Assembly: GCA_020310875.1 (NCBI GenBank)
Contig: CM035407.1
Location: forward strand, 91,293,632 to 91,357,631
Origin: Ceratopteris richardii
Lineage: Eukaryota; Streptophyta; Polypodiopsida; Polypodiales; Pteridaceae
DNA: 64,000 bases
Direction of reading: 5' to 3'
The notes under the pieces were generated by a model that worked only from the letters and a program-made list of their open reading frames with translations, did not search any database and was not told where the DNA came from. The first letter of the stretch is position 1. Each line of letters starts with the position of its first letter. The translations under genes and the position numbers were made by a program. Positions 1 through 11,313 of the stretch are shown here, one piece after another.

Positions 1-15
1 CTGTGTCATGGAGAT

Positions 16-1206
16 ATGTCATCTCATATGTGTATAAGAGGAGGCATAGGCATGCCACAATCTTATCCCTACAATAGGCATCCACCCAAAGGACCTAACA
101 TATACTGTCATATTGAGCAGAAATACACCAACCATGCTACTAAAAATTGCCCATTTAATAGGCAAGCAAGGCCAGTGAATCAACCCCAGTATAGTCCTTA
201 TGGATACCCTCCTAGGGAACAAGGAAGAGAGATCCCGAGATACAACCCCTATCCAAGCCCACAAGGAGCAACCAGACCTTATAAACAAGGAGGATACGGA
301 CAACCACAGCCAGTGTTAGGACAACAACCACCCCTTCCACAGAATGTAGTGCCAATCAAATATACTCAACCAGAGGAGAACATGGAAAGATCCATAGTAC
401 CAGCTACGCCTTTAACTAGTGCAAAAACAATGAATCAGGGATACGAGCAAACCCAATGAGAATATTATCCCTATGACAATAGTCTTGCGGAGTATGACCA
501 AACTTATGACCAACAATATTATGGTTATGAAGGATACGATAATCCATATGGATTAGAGTATGCGAATCTCATGTACACTGCACCTAAGGCACCAGCACCT
601 ATGAGACCACCCATTAGACTGCGTGTGCCAAAAGGACCATGCTATAGGTGTGGAGGAGATCATTTCATAAGAGAATGTAATTTTCCATACAACCCACCAC
701 CTCCTAGAACTTGGGAAGGGTAATGCAATGAGTGTGGAAAGGAACATCTGTTTAGACATTGCCCAAAAAATCCCAACAAGACCCATAACACTACGTAGAT
801 CAATGTGATAGCAGTGATTGAATCATCGGGAAATGATAAAGAATACACAATGCCATTAAAAGCCATTACTCGAGCCCAAGCCAAAGGATAGGAGATAAAG
901 AAATTAGATTCCAAACAAAAGATGAATAAGGGTCTAGAGCCAAAGATACAGGTAGTAGAAGATTCAGAAGATTCACATGAGAGTAACCAAATGAAGAAGC
1001 AACAAAGTTGGAAGACTAGAAGGGAAAAACTTAGGAATAAATGGATGAAAAATAAAAATAAAGAGGACAAGAAGGATGTAAAAGATAGTGGGAAACCTCA
1101 GGAACAAGAAGTGCAAGATAACACACCACCTAAGTCCCACACTCAAAAGCTAGGCAAACTAGGATCAATCCTAGCAGATATAGTACCAGAAGACTTGGAC
1201 ATATGA
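16..1206 (+). pseudogene. gypsy gag C-terminal region with CCHC zinc knuckles
   Basis: This is the nucleocapsid side of a gag protein, which packages element RNA. A proline-, glutamine- and tyrosine-rich segment (16-459) is followed by two zinc knuckles at about 640-770, CYRCGGDHFIREC and CNECGKEHLFRHC, both of the form CX2CX3HX4C. A stop codon separates the two knuckles. A third, damaged knuckle-like stretch lies near 100-150. A lysine- and glutamate-rich tail runs to 1206. At least four in-frame stops make the region non-functional. The N-terminal part of gag is off the left edge. Confidence 0.75.
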
Positions 1207-1527
1207 TTGAAAGCTTATCAATCTAGAATCACGATTGGACCAAATATAGAAAAACATGAGAAACTCTACCCACAAGGGGAGCTAGAAAAGGAGAGATTGG
1301 TGATATGCAAAAAGCTCATAGAGGTAGCTCAAGCCCCCTTAGAAAAGCCTATCCCAGTCCTTCCAGAAACAAGAGTATCGGAGAGCCAATTCAATGATTG
1401 TTTTAAAGAGAACGATTGAAAACTAACAAGAATACCTAAAGAGAAATATAGTAAGGAAGAACAACAGAGCACTCAAAGCAAACCAACTTCGATAATTCCA
1501 GAACTAAAAGCCAGTTGGCCACAAGTT

Positions 1528-2583
1528 TTGTGGGTCAAGATCCAGGAAGATCGATGGAAAAAGAATGAGAGATCAAGACCACCCTTTGACGAACTAGACA
1601 TTGAGGAAAACCAATCGACCCCAAATTTAGAGGAAGTATATGAAGAAGTTTCTATGTTAGAACAAAATAGAGAGGAAGTACACAACTTTTCCACTCTACC
1701 TAACTATACGGGAGAATACGAGAAAGGGTCTATGGTTTTTCACACTCCCACCATTCAAGGCAAGGAAGATGGGTCTTCAGGTAAAACTTCACACAACTTA
1801 GCAGAGCTCAAGAAGACCAAGGTACAATGCATCTTGACTGTGGAAGAGTTAGTACGAGCTAAACCACAATTATGGAACCAGTTAGTAGGACAATTGAAAT
1901 TAGAAACTGAAGAGATTACAAAGGAAAGTAAAGTAACAGAAGTACCATCTACCATACAAATCCATGTGGATAAAGTTGGAGAATTTAGTGCGGGAGATGA
2001 AGGAAATACATGCCTACCTATCACATTTAATGGATACATGAATAAAGCCATTTTAGACACCGGAGCGGGTGTAGGCATAGCCACCAAAGAAATTTGGGAG
2101 AAATGGGGAAAACCAGCCCTACGACCAACACATATGAAGCTTCAATTAGCACATGGCCATGTGGACAGACCCCTAGGAATATTGGAAAAGATCAAGTTGA
2201 CTACCTATGTAGTAGAATTCAGACACACTCTAGCCGTATGTCAATTTGGAAAGGCAAAAAATTACAAAATGATATTAGGACGACCTTTTATGAGACAACT
2301 CAGGGTAGTACAAGATTGGGGAAGAGACGCTTTATACCTACAACATCAGGGGGCTAATACCAAGATAAATTTACATACATTTTCATATAGGGACGTACCA
2401 CCACTACAATGGAGCCCCATACACAAGGAAGATGTTGATTTATCAATTAACAGTGGAGGTTCTGTGACCAATCATGGATGCATGAAGATGCTCAACTGTG
2501 TGGATGTGCAAGGAAGCAAAGCGAGAGGAGAAGAAAACTCAAATATGGGCCTATTGGACATCAAAATTACCAACCACAGATGA
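1528..2583 (+). pseudogene. gypsy retropepsin (protease) ORF
   Basis: This 351-residue open frame contains a retroviral-type aspartic protease domain in its second half. The catalytic motif AILDTGAGVGIAT is at about 2047-2085 and the flap/ILG motif MILGRPFMRQL at about 2270-2303. The first ~150 residues are acidic and lysine-rich, as in a gag-pro linker. The enzyme would cleave the gag-pol polyprotein inside virus-like particles. This stretch is intact, but the frame is closed on both sides relative to gag and RT, so the element is dead. It is the normal protease; a second retropepsin-like domain lies much further downstream, at 8170-8500. Confidence 0.82.
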
Positions 2584-3108
2584 TCCTATGTATATGCCTC
2601 AAGTTTTTCTAGATGAAGCATTCAAACCGCACGGATGGATAGAGATTCTAGCAACCTTAGATGCGTGTGTAAATGAGGAAGTATTGACCATGAATGGATG
2701 TGTAGATGAAGAAGGTTATGATGTAAGATTTTACATGGTAGTCCTTTAGGAAGTAGAGGCAAGAGAATTATTAGAAGAGGAATGGAAGGAGGAGTACAAA
2801 AGCATAGAAATGGAGCCAGAATTCGATTCGGAGGAACGATATTTAGAAGCGATCTAGAGTGAGAACGAAGATGAAGCACCTTTAGCTATAGAAGCAGCTC
2901 ATACGAGACCAAACAATGAGGAAACATTAGATAAGGTAGAACAACCCCCAGATCTTTTTGAAGTTCTAGAGCACTTCAAAAGATATGAAGTAAAAGAGAG
3001 GAAGATACCTATCCAAATGCCCAACAGGGAAGCCAAAGAAGGAGAAGCTTATGATAACAAGGAACAAACGAAGAAAGTGATAGTGACCATGGAAGAAGGA
3101 GAAGAGAG

Positions 3109-4768
3109 ATGTACGTATATTGGAAAGGACGTGTCACTAGAGGAGGAGAGGAATTGATAACCCTAATCAGAGAATATCGAGATGTATTTGCATGGATCTA
3201 CAAGGACCTCGATCTATCCATTTGTTCCCATAGAATCCCAATGACACCTGATGCAAAACCGTCGAAGCAATGCCGACATAAAAATAATGAGTCTATTCAG
3301 CAAAAATTAAGGAGGAGATAGACAAATTGTTGGCAGTTGGATTCATTTATTAGATAGAGCACATAGAATGGGTGTCACCGTTAGTGGTCGTACCCAAGAA
3401 AAATGGAAAATTAACAGTGTGTATTAACCTAAAGAAAGTAAATGCAGCTACAATCCATGATAGCTACTCATTACCTATCACTGATCACCTCCTGTAAAGA
3501 GTTGCGGGTAAGGAGGTCTACGGGTTCTTAGATGGATTCTTAGGAGACAACCAAGTAGCTATCGCTATAGAAGATCAGCATAAGATAGCATTCACAACTG
3601 AATGGGGAGCCCATGCTTTTAGAGTGATGCCATTCGGACAAACCAACACCCTTGCTACTTTCCAAAGGTTGATGTGTCATGTATTTAAGGAATTTCTAAG
3701 GAAGAGTATGGAAGTATACATAGATGATTTATGCACATACTCGGGTCAGAGACACGAACACATTCCGGAGTTAGGAAGGATATTTGAGAAGTGTCAGCAA
3801 TATCGAGTGTGCCTGAATCCTAAAAAATGCATTTATATGGTCAGACAAGAAAGATTCTAGGACATATCGTATCAGAGAATGGAATTTCCACTAACGAGGA
3901 TAAGGTTAAGGTAATCCTAGAGCTATGAAGACCAAAAAATGTGAAGGAAGTGCAAGCTTTTATGGGCCATTCTGGATACTATCGTAGATTCATCCACATG
4001 TACGCCATAATTGCCAAGCCACCATATGGATTATTAACCCAATTTATGTGGATGGATGAGTGCAAAAAAGCGTTTAATGAATTGAAACAATGATTAAGTA
4101 CATCCCTTATTTTGAAGATACCCAATTGGAATAAACCATTTCATATTCATGTAGATGCTTCCAACTGTGCAATAGGATGCATCCTAGCTCAACCTGCAGA
4201 TGAAGAAAAATTAGACCACCCTATTGCATATTCGAGCAGACAACTAAACCAAACGGAAAGAAAGTATATGAAAATAGAACGAGAAGGTTTAGGAATGGTG
4301 TATGCAATCAAGAAATTTAGACACTACCTTCTAGCTAACAAGTTCAAGTTCTTCATCGACCATCAGGCCTTATTGTACCTAGTCAATAAGCCCTATAACA
4401 TGGGAAGACTAGTGAGATGGTTTCTATTTCTAATGGAGTTTGATTTCGAAGTAGTGGTCAAAAAAGGAAATACCCACGTGAGCTGATCATCTATCTAGGT
4501 TAACTCATGGAGAACCACCTAACAGAGTAGCGGATGACCTACCAGATACTTATTTGTTCAACTTAGAAGTATGTCCTAAGTGGGCAGAAAAGTTGATTCC
4601 AATACTCCCTCGTGGACCACAACATCAAATCAACAAAGATGCCACGAAAGGATTTTTGCAAGCACGTAATTTGCACATTGTGGCACGAAGTGTGTACTAT
4701 AAAGAACCCAATGGTGTATTGTTAAGGTGCGTGGAAGAGGCTGAATAGAAGAACTTAATTGAAGCAAG
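3109..4768 (+). pseudogene. gypsy reverse transcriptase, RNase H and integrase N-terminus
   Basis: Conserved RT blocks can be read across several frames and stops: DVFAWIYKDLD near 3180, LVVVPKKNGKLTVCINLKK near 3380, FLDGFLGDNQVAIAIEDQ near 3525, VMPFGQTNTLATFQRLM near 3630, and the catalytic YIDDL at about 3718-3732. The RT thumb follows (FMGHSGYYRRF near 3960). RNase H is well preserved at 4112-4486, with HVDASNCAIGCILAQP and YSSRQLNQTERKY. The segment 4554-4768 matches the connector and integrase N-terminus (ending near NGVLLRCVEEAE) before the copia LTR cuts it. Several stops and frameshifts rule out activity. Confidence 0.85.
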
Positions 4769-5064
4769 TGAAGGAATTCGATGGCGATGCACTACAATGC
4801 GCTCTCCTTCTCGAGAGCTCCACGACGATATGCTCGGAGTAGAAAACCAAGCTCCTAAAGGCTGCACACAGTACTTCGCATAGAGGCTGCACAATGCGCA
4901 GAAAACACAGTACACAAGGAGTATGAAGACAAACTTCTTAGGTCTTACAAATGCGATCGAACTTATAGTCTGTGACTGACTAGGCCACTATATGTTTTAT
5001 TAGAGAACATATACAAAGAAGTGTTCGGTGGCCATTTGGCCTTTCACATGGACTAACGGTAACA
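4769..5064 (-). repeat. 3' LTR of copia C1
   Basis: This 296-bp terminal repeat, read on the minus strand, starts TGTTACCG and ends with the canonical CA. It is matched along its length by 27762-28058 and in its distal third by 7887-8007. On the minus strand it is immediately preceded by the purine-rich AGTGGGAGAT, a typical copia polypurine tract. Confidence 0.85.
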
Positions 5065-5211
5065 ATCTCCCACTAAAGGCCATATGACCAGAATAGCTAT
5101 GGGAGAAAAAATAAAGAATGATAAAGAATACCTGAGTGTAAGTATACAAACTATACCTCCCACCTGATGGGCATGTATCACAATATACAAGTGACTGTGT
5201 AAGATCAAGAA

Positions 5212-6200
5212 TTAAGTAACCCCCATCAAGTGACAACAGTGTTGAAAGCTATCCTGTGGTAGAGCTTTAGTCAAAGCATCTGCAACATTATCTCGAGTGT
5301 GAACCCTCTCAAGAATAATGCGCTCAGTGGCTAAGCAATCTCTAATGAAGTGATACCTCACCTCAATGTGCTTGGTCTTTGCATGATAGACCGGATTCTT
5401 AGCCAAAATAATGGCACTTTGACTATCACTGAGCAATCGAGGTACATGTTGAGGTAAACTCATATCTGAAGCAAGACGAGAAAGCCACAATGCTTCCTTA
5501 AATGCCTCACTTGCTGCAACATACTCTACTTCTCTGGTGGAAACAATTGTACATTCTTGAAGACGAGATCTCCAAGGGATAGCACCTCCAACAAAATGAA
5601 AAATGTACCTTGATGTAGACTTACGATTGTCTACACAACGAGCATAGTCACAATCTGTGTAACCAATAATGGATGCTTTCCCTCTACCTAAGCATATACA
5701 CTTGTCCTTAGTGCCACTCAGATATCTCAAGATCATCTTGACCGCTTCCCAATGTTTCTTGCCAGGATTAGACATATATCTGCTCACAACTCCCACTACA
5801 AATGCAATGTCTGGTCTCGTAACTACCATAGCATACATGAGACTACCAACAGTAGACTGATAGGGAATTTTATCATGAATTCCTTTTCCTCATTTGATTT
5901 GGGGCAATCATCTTTACTCAATTTCACATATGTGGGTAAAGGTGTACTCAATGTCTTTCCACCCTGCATATTGAACCTGTGAAGTACTTTGGATATGTAA
6001 TCACTTTGAGACAAGTATATGCATCTTTTACTCCGATCACAAGTAATGCGCATGCCAAGAATATGTTTGGCATCCCCCAAATCCAAAGGTCTGACTCAAC
6101 TTCTTTTTGAGAATTGACAAATCATAAGAGGACTTCCCAACAATCACCATATCATTGACATAAAATATCAAGCATACAAAGCTTCCATTTGAGCATCTCT
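5212..6200 (-). pseudogene. copia C1 RT C-terminus and RNase H
   Basis: The minus strand encodes the end of a copia RT and a copia RNase H in at least three frames. The RT active-site region near 6140 reads YVNDMVIVGK, where YVDD is expected, so a catalytic aspartate is replaced. Next come DLGDAKHILGM near 6075 and SDYISKVLHRF near 6000, then RNase H with DCDYARCVDNRKSTSRYIF (about 5650), SQSAIILAKNPVYHAKTKHIE and the closing DNVADALTKALPQ near 5270. This is the usual copia C-terminus. The upstream pol domains are deleted. Confidence 0.82.
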
Positions 6201-6234
6201 TTGTGTAGAGATAATGATCCTCATTGCTTCATCT

Positions 6235-6705
6235 GAGCCTATAACTGGGAGAATATAGCATCAAACTCATTTAAATGAGCAGCAACACTATCTGTGTCCT
6301 CCACATGAAGGTCATATAATTTTATCATCAGATACACTTTATTTGATGTTGTTTTTTATATGTATTGCATAACTTCTTCCAAATCTCCTCTACACTTTCA
6401 AAGTCTAATACTGTAAAGTAAACATTATCTGCCAAGTGCATGCGAATGGTAGACCTGGCCATTTCATCTAACTCATCCCAATCATCTTCATCCATGTCAA
6501 CATGCTCCTTTGAAATCCCATTTACTGGCTTCCATTGCCTCCTTGGAATCAGCACATCTTTAATCTGATTCTTCCATAGAGCAAAGTTTGTGCCATCAAA
6601 TTTTCGGATCTCAAAATGGTCTTTGCCCTGCAAGTTATAGCTCCTCCTCGAAACACTGGCACTAGACCCTGACCCACCAGATGTGCCTGAGACCTCTGAT
6701 GCCAT
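6235..6705 (-). pseudogene. copia C1 gag N-terminal fragment
   Basis: This minus-strand frame starts MASEVSGTSGGSGSS. It continues with FDGTNFALWKNQIKDVL and LADNVYFTVLDFESVEEIW, the hallmark of copia gag (UBN2-like) proteins. The matching protein in C2 (25636-26520) confirms the start. A frameshift near 6350 and the deletion join near 6235 truncate it, so zinc knuckle, protease and integrase never follow. Confidence 0.8.
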
Positions 6706-7625
6706 GATGGTAGAGAACTTAATATGATGATAATGGAGCTAGAAGAGTCCAAACATCAACAAATAAGTGTATCAAGGAGTAAATCGACCACTGTATAGTT
6801 GACTAAACCAGAAATCTAGAAAAATTTTGCCACAATATCCTGTGCAAAATGAGCATAAAATTGCAATTATTGACATGTTTACCTACATAGTGAATCACTG
6901 AATCCACTCCATATAATCAGTTACCCAATAGAAGCCAACTAGGCTTATCGAGCACTTATGAACAACTATCATACATATCCTATGGTGAGGTTGGGTAAGT
7001 CTTCCACCTGCATCACCGAAGAGACCCCGACATCTGGGTGTCTCCCAGTTAACAAAACCTCACCACAAACCTCTTTTTCAAACGTAAAGGGCTTTATGCA
7101 AAAACGTAACCGCTATATCAATGACCACATGGATGTACATAAGCGGTATCCATAAAAGCGTACATGGTGTGTATGTGCTCAATATATGCAGTAAAATGAC
7201 ACTAAAAGGTTGAATGCAGAGGCCAAAAACTAGCCAACAACACCTGCAAATTTCTATCAAATATGATGTTTTAGGCTCAAAAAACCTGCATAAAATTTGC
7301 AGCGACTGTTCCTACCAAAACTGAAACCTTTCGAGAAATTTGTAGGTTTACGAGTGTGCCTGAAAAGACAGCCCCAAAGGTTGATATTTATTGTCGAAGA
7401 AGTACAAAGAACACTCTTCTTGATGTTCTTAGACCTGTGTGAAGAGAACTATGTGCAACAGTACTCCAAAATGGCTCCAAAAGACACCCAAAATGCTAAA
7501 TAGGCTTTGAAAGCAAAGAATGAAACTTTGAGGGACCAAAAAATGTTCAAGGTAATGTCAACCTTAGTCTTTCCCCTTTTTCAAACACCACAAGAGTGTA
7601 GCTTAGTGGCAAGAGATTGCCACGG

Positions 7626-7685
7626 TTAAGCGAGCTCTGGGGGGAATAGTACTGGGATGGGTGACCTCCCGGAAGTATCGAGAAC
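7626..7685 (+). repeat. 5S rRNA-like segment in the copia C1 leader
   Basis: About 60 bp resemble the 3' half of plant 5S rRNA, including the whole internal pol III promoter region. The box A-like TTAAGCGAGCT is followed by the intermediate element GATGGGTGACC, preserved exactly, and a box C-like CTCCCGGAAGT. Immediately upstream, TAGCTTAGTGG fits a tRNA A-box consensus. The same arrangement recurs at 27491-27550 in the sister element C2. It runs antisense to the copia element. It is too short and divergent to be a 5S gene. Confidence 0.7.
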
Positions 7686-7872
7686 CTCTATCTTCCTTGA
7701 TCCTTGAGGTCCTCCCTCGCGTGCAGCCAATAGTGCTAATGGTGACTTCAGTGACTCGGATGACAAGGTATGCCAAGGTCTATGCCTTGGTCACCGCCTT
7801 AGTCGTAAGCATTGGAGAAAGCCTGGGGGGTGCTTCACTTGCACAAAAGGAACAAAGATTTTTGTGTCGAAC

Positions 7873-7886
7873 TTCTCTGATACCAA
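7873..7886 (-). other. copia C1 primer binding site (initiator tRNA-Met type)
   Basis: Directly inside the 5' LTR the minus strand reads TTGGTATCAGAG, complementary to the 3' end of plant initiator methionine tRNA, the standard primer for plant copia elements. This site fixes the LTR boundary at 7887 and the element's orientation. Confidence 0.85.
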
Positions 7887-8007
7887 TGAAGGAATTCCAT
7901 GGCGATGCACCACAGTGCACTCTCCTTCTCGAGAGCTCCATGACGATATGCTTGGAGTAGAAAACTAAGCTCCTAAAGGCTGCACACAGTACTTCACACA
8001 GAGGCTG
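7887..8007 (-). repeat. 5' LTR of copia C1, truncated
   Basis: About 120 bp match the distal third of the 3' LTR (4769-4890), after which similarity stops abruptly near GAGGCTG. The missing ~175 bp are the U3 side. The sequence that follows is gypsy post-integrase sequence, so one deletion probably removed LTR U3 and gypsy integrase together. Confidence 0.75.
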
Positions 8008-8169
8008 TGAAGCACGCCATGAAGCCTTAGAGCGTATCAAGAGACGGAAAGAGTGGATAAGGCAAAGGGATGAACGATATCTATAGGGAGAGGAACCTAT
8101 ACCCATGGCCAACTACAAAGTCAGTAAGGCCAGTAATGAGAGCCTTAACATCTCCCAACCATAATTAAA

Positions 8170-8590
8170 CCTAAGAATCAGAACCAAAGAGTATCAGCTA
8201 GTAGATGCTTTGATTGACTCAGGAACGGCTCTAAGTTGCATACGAATGTCATTAATTATGCATCTCCAAACCACCATAAGCCCCACTAAAGCATGCACGA
8301 TAGGAATTGGAGGCCAAGTTATAAATGTGTTGGAGAAGCCTAAATATCCCCTCATTTAGGAAATTCCATGATGGAGCAAAGAGCTTTGGTATGCAAAGAC
8401 GAAAACCTAATTGAAAATCTGATCCTAGGGCAAGACTAGATTATTGAAAATGAAGTGAGCATTCATCTAGCACAAGGATACATATCAACCAAGATAGGGC
8501 ATAAAGAAATCTTTAGCTTTCTGGAAGGCAAGCTGTCTCAAATTCACAAGGTCACCAAACCTAAGGAAGAAAAATTAGAAAAGGAGAAAG
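8170..8590 (+). pseudogene. second retropepsin-like domain, downstream of integrase
   Basis: The + strand encodes YQLVDALIDSGTALSCIR, with a catalytic-type DSG(T) motif, then ACTIGIGGQVINVLEKP, a damaged stretch, and HLAQGYISTKIGHKEIFSF. The layout (DSG, about 35 residues, GIGG, then a hydrophobic LLVC...LG strand in the sister copies) fits a retropepsin fold. It is distinct from the element's normal protease at about 2050. In-frame stops near 8355 and 8440 break it. The same domain occurs at 28990-29330 and, on the minus strand, 16605-16990. Confidence 0.65.
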
Positions 8591-8655
8591 AAGATGAATC
8601 AATAAAAAGAATATCCTAAGAATGCCCTAATCTAGAACTGCCTGCAAATAAGGAT

Positions 8656-9117
8656 GTGTTGCTTGATGGTGTGACCACTTCGCCCATGAGAGATGAACCT
8701 AAGAAAGAGTGTGAGGACATTACCTCTAAATTTATCTACACTATAGAAAGAAAACCCACATGGACATCTACTATTCGAACATCACACCCATGTAATGCTC
8801 GTCTACAATGGGTACGAAAGGATCAAAGGACTCAACCAGACAACTCAACACAGAAGCAGATTAGCCTTTCATTGAGGACAAAAGGAACCGACCACCACTC
8901 ACAATCGCAATCAAATGACCAGAGATTTCTCCGTGTATGGCTTCCAAAGTCATTGGTAGAGGCCGAGAGGACACAACAATGTCTATGGATCCTGAAGAAG
9001 GTCAGAAAAACTACAAATCAAGAACTAGAAAAGCACCTTGGACTTCAAGAAGAAAGGAGACAAGGAATAGAGAACGAGGAGCTCGATAGAAATAAAGGCC
9101 TCAAACACCGACTATAA
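8656..9117 (+). CDS. unassigned ORF in the gypsy G1 3' region
   Basis: This 153-codon open frame encodes a basic, glutamine- and glutamate-rich protein with no motif I recognise. It lies between the post-integrase retropepsin-like domain and the presumed 3' LTR, the place where some plant gypsy elements carry an extra, envelope-position ORF. No signal peptide or membrane segment is visible, so an envelope role is not supported. It may be chance open sequence in a dead element. Confidence 0.3.
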   Translation: MLLDGVTTSPMRDEPKKECEDITSKFIYTIERKPTWTSTIRTSHPCNARLQWVRKDQRTQPDNSTQKQISLSLRTKGTDHHSQSQSNDQRFLRVWLPKSLVEAERTQQCLWILKKVRKTTNQELEKHLGLQEERRQGIENEELDRNKGLKHRL

Positions 9118-9430
9118 TGTGGATATGGAGACCCAAAAAGCAACAAGGGCAGGAACAACAAACTCAACAAGATTCTACTTGCACTCATGAATATTCCATT
9201 GCACATAGAGTATGCATCACAGGGCCACATTACAAGGCCATGCATTTGGCACATTATCTCTTCAAAGAAACTAGTGATGCACATTTCCATAATTGTAATA
9301 GGTCTTAGTTTCTACTGCCATAGTAATGATCGTACATTGTAAATAAATAAGTGCTTTGACTAGATCTAATTCTTGTTTTCTTTCAGGATTAAAAATCAAA
9401 ATAAGTGTGGTAAGAGACCTTACTTACTTA

Positions 9431-9460
9431 AGCAAGGGGGAACAAAGTGATGAAAGAAAA
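9431..9460 (+). other. gypsy G1 polypurine tract and probable 3' LTR start
   Basis: AAGCAAGGGGGAACAAAG is followed directly by TGATGAAAG. A purine tract abutting TG is how gypsy 3' LTRs start. The LTR end was not found; sequence up to about 10.1 kb may belong to it. Confidence 0.55.
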
Positions 9461-10680
9461 TGACATATAACTGAACCACACATAAAGCACATAAATTGGT
9501 TTCTCTTGGAAGCTGATTCCTTCTTTATTATAAGTGTGAGCTCATAGTCTAGCACACACTCACAAACTTCTAAATCATCAATCTACAAAGAGTAGACCTC
9601 AACCTAGTTTGAGTCAATGGTATAAGCAAACAAGATGGAAGGGTGTCAAGTTGAGTAGTAGAAGCACATCGTCATGATAGCCTTCAAGAAGTCCCACATG
9701 TAGTCTCACTCATCGATCCACAAGCCAATGTCCTAAGCATTGTGATGCTTCCAAGACAGATGATCCTCAATACCCAAGGAGGATCGCAAGAGAGATCACT
9801 AAGTAGATGACTCCACTCCTCCACTAGAAATTGTGATGGTCAAGTAGATTGGAACATGATCAAAAGCATGATATTCCCCTAGTCCATGATAGCTTGTCCA
9901 CAATGGTGACGAGTAATTGCATCCATGATGGTATCAAGCCCAACACACCTCTGATAGTATGAACTAAAGCACCTCCAAAAGTGTTGTTTCAACACCTTCC
10001 GATGGTGTAAGTCCACACTTCTTAATGTTGTCAAGTCCACACTTTTTTATTGTGTCAAGTCCACCCTTTCTGATGTTGTCAAGTTCATACTTTCAAGATG
10101 GTGTCACAGGTTTGAATCACCAAAATGTATGTCTCTTCATTGTTATTGATATGTTTTGCACATGTTATGGCTCGTTTTGAAGCTCTCAACAAATGCTAAA
10201 AAATATAGTAGGAAAACATGCAAAAGAAGTAGGTTAACGAGCTTGTAGAGAGCTCACAATATTGCAAGAAATCATCCTTCATTCACTCCGATCATGTAAA
10301 AATGTATTTAATAATAGAAAAATAATTCAAAATGATGCAATCATGTTAGATAATACTTTCACCACTCTAAATAAAAATGCAATAGACTCACTCAAAATGC
10401 CAAGAGAAAGCACAAACACATTTTTTCGGAAGAAGATAGGGCTCTCACTTTACTCAACCAAAAAGTTCTTTACTAATGAGGTCTTGGCCTTATTATAGGA
10501 TTTTCGTCAAGATAATTCCTTTTTATTTTAAAAGTCGTGCAAAAATAAAAGATAATACTCTCAATTAACTCCTCTCTTGTAGATTTTTAAGGGAAGACTC
10601 TTCTCTCTCATAATTAAACTATTCCGCAACTATGTACAACTATCTTTGTTTACAAAAATGCTTTGGGAGAACTTGAAAAA
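9461..10680. other. probable LTR and anonymous repeat sequence
   Basis: No gene is visible. The left part is probably the body of the G1 3' LTR. It contains the 24-bp minisatellite at 10009-10104. Short open frames, such as 10262-10498, have no recognisable domain. Confidence 0.4.
10009..10104 (+). repeat. 24-bp minisatellite, four units
   Basis: Four copies of a 24-bp unit start at 10009, 10033, 10057 and 10081, each opening AAGTCCACAC or a close variant. The spacing is exact; the last unit is the most diverged. Confidence 0.8.
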
Positions 10681-11055
10681 TTTTATGCGACTGTTACACC
10701 ATGTAACAAAAGCAAATTCTAAAGTGGAAGATAATTATCCTAACTATTTTGATTTGGAGACACATATGTTCTCAACATTTCTTCCAAAACTTGATTTATT
10801 CTTTTAGTTTAATCATCCTTCTGAGGATGTTCTGACATACTCATGGAAAACTTTGTATCTTACCAGATAAAGACAACTCTCGAGAAGTGACTTACAAATT
10901 TTTTACCTCTATTTGGCACTATGTATTCTAGAAAACCATCAAGTCGATACAGATGTTCCACAAATAACTTAGCTATTTCTTACATCTTTACTATATTAGT
11001 GCATCTTGGAATGAATTTGAACATTTTAGTGAGGTGGTAAATTATGGCTGAGAAT

Positions 11056-11065
11056 AAATCATATC
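11056..11065. repeat. SINE target-site duplication, left copy
   Basis: AAATCATATC occurs here and again at 11314-11323, bracketing the tRNA-derived SINE. On the minus strand both copies fall in the gypsy integrase codons for Tyr-Asp, so the two halves of the integrase rejoin if the SINE is removed. Confidence 0.75.
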
Positions 11066-11313
11066 ACTTTTTTTAAATGGAGGTTTGACAAGTGCCTACT
11101 CCCCTAAGCTTTAACTTTGAAATACAAATGTACATATGAATGGGCATAGTACCCGGGGGACCCCCCAGATCCCACAAAGTAGGGGTTTGGAAGGTTACTA
11201 GTTACAATTGGTTTAGACTGGCTAAAGCCATTGCATGTCCAACCTAGGGGGTGAACACAAGACCTCCACCTCAAGAGGTTAGTGCTTAACCAACTCACCT
11301 ATGGGACGTGGAC
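11066..11313 (-). mobile_element. tRNA-derived SINE (Au-like) inserted in gypsy G3 integrase
   Basis: On the minus strand the element begins GTCCCATAGGTGAGTTGGTT, a tRNA-like head with an A-box. A B-box-like GGTCTTGTGTTC lies about 35 bp further on. A body with a G-rich stretch (near 11155-11165) and a T/A-rich tail follows. The length is about 248 bp. Ten-bp target-site duplications (11056-11065 and 11314-11323) bracket it. Overall structure recalls the plant Au SINE family, but identity should be tested by alignment. It has no coding capacity and would depend on a LINE reverse transcriptase for movement. Confidence 0.78.

Larger units (their letters stand above)
1..4768 (+). mobile_element. 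Ty3/gypsy retrotransposon G1, left part (degenerate)
   Basis: The stretch reads, in order, gag zinc knuckles, an aspartic protease, reverse transcriptase, RNase H and the start of integrase. This is the Ty3/gypsy order, with integrase after RNase H. The reading frame is broken repeatedly, often where TGG, CAA or CGA codons have become stops, as expected for C-to-T decay of methylated transposons. The 5' LTR lies outside the window. At 4768 the element is interrupted by the minus-strand copia element C1. It resumes near 8008 with post-integrase sequence, so the integrase core is missing from this copy. The family call rests on motif order; the lineage within gypsy was not determined. Confidence 0.88.
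4769..8007 (-). mobile_element. Ty1/copia retrotransposon C1 (internally deleted, nested in G1)
   Basis: The element reads right to left. A damaged 5' LTR (7887-8007) is followed by a primer binding site (7873-7886), a leader of about 1.15 kb, a gag N-terminal fragment, an abrupt join to the end of RT, RNase H, a polypurine tract (5065-5074 as read on the minus strand) and a complete 3' LTR (4769-5064). Protease, integrase and most of RT are absent, so C1 carries an internal deletion near 6235. The element also lost the U3 side of its 5' LTR, together with the adjoining gypsy integrase. A second copy of the family (C2) lies at 25191-28058. Confidence 0.85.
8008..9447 (+). mobile_element. gypsy G1, right part (post-integrase region)
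   Basis: The region begins with the charged linker ALERIKRRKEWIRQRDERY. It then encodes a retropepsin-like domain (8170-8500), a lysine- and glutamate-rich segment, an unassigned ORF (8656-9117) and a purine-rich tract next to a TG that probably starts the 3' LTR. The linker and protease-like part match 28790-29330 (G2) and 16605-17290 (minus strand), which ties this segment to the same gypsy family as the left part. Confidence 0.72.

Noticed and set aside
7590..7690. Genuine 5S rRNA gene
   Set aside because: Only about half the gene is present, it is diverged, and it sits identically inside two copia leaders.
10001..10104. CRISPR-like array from four 24-bp units
   Set aside because: The repeats are directly adjacent with no spacers, in a plant LTR context.
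11220..11310. Functional tRNA gene on the minus strand
   Set aside because: It cannot fold into a full cloverleaf, and target-site duplications show it is the head of a SINE.
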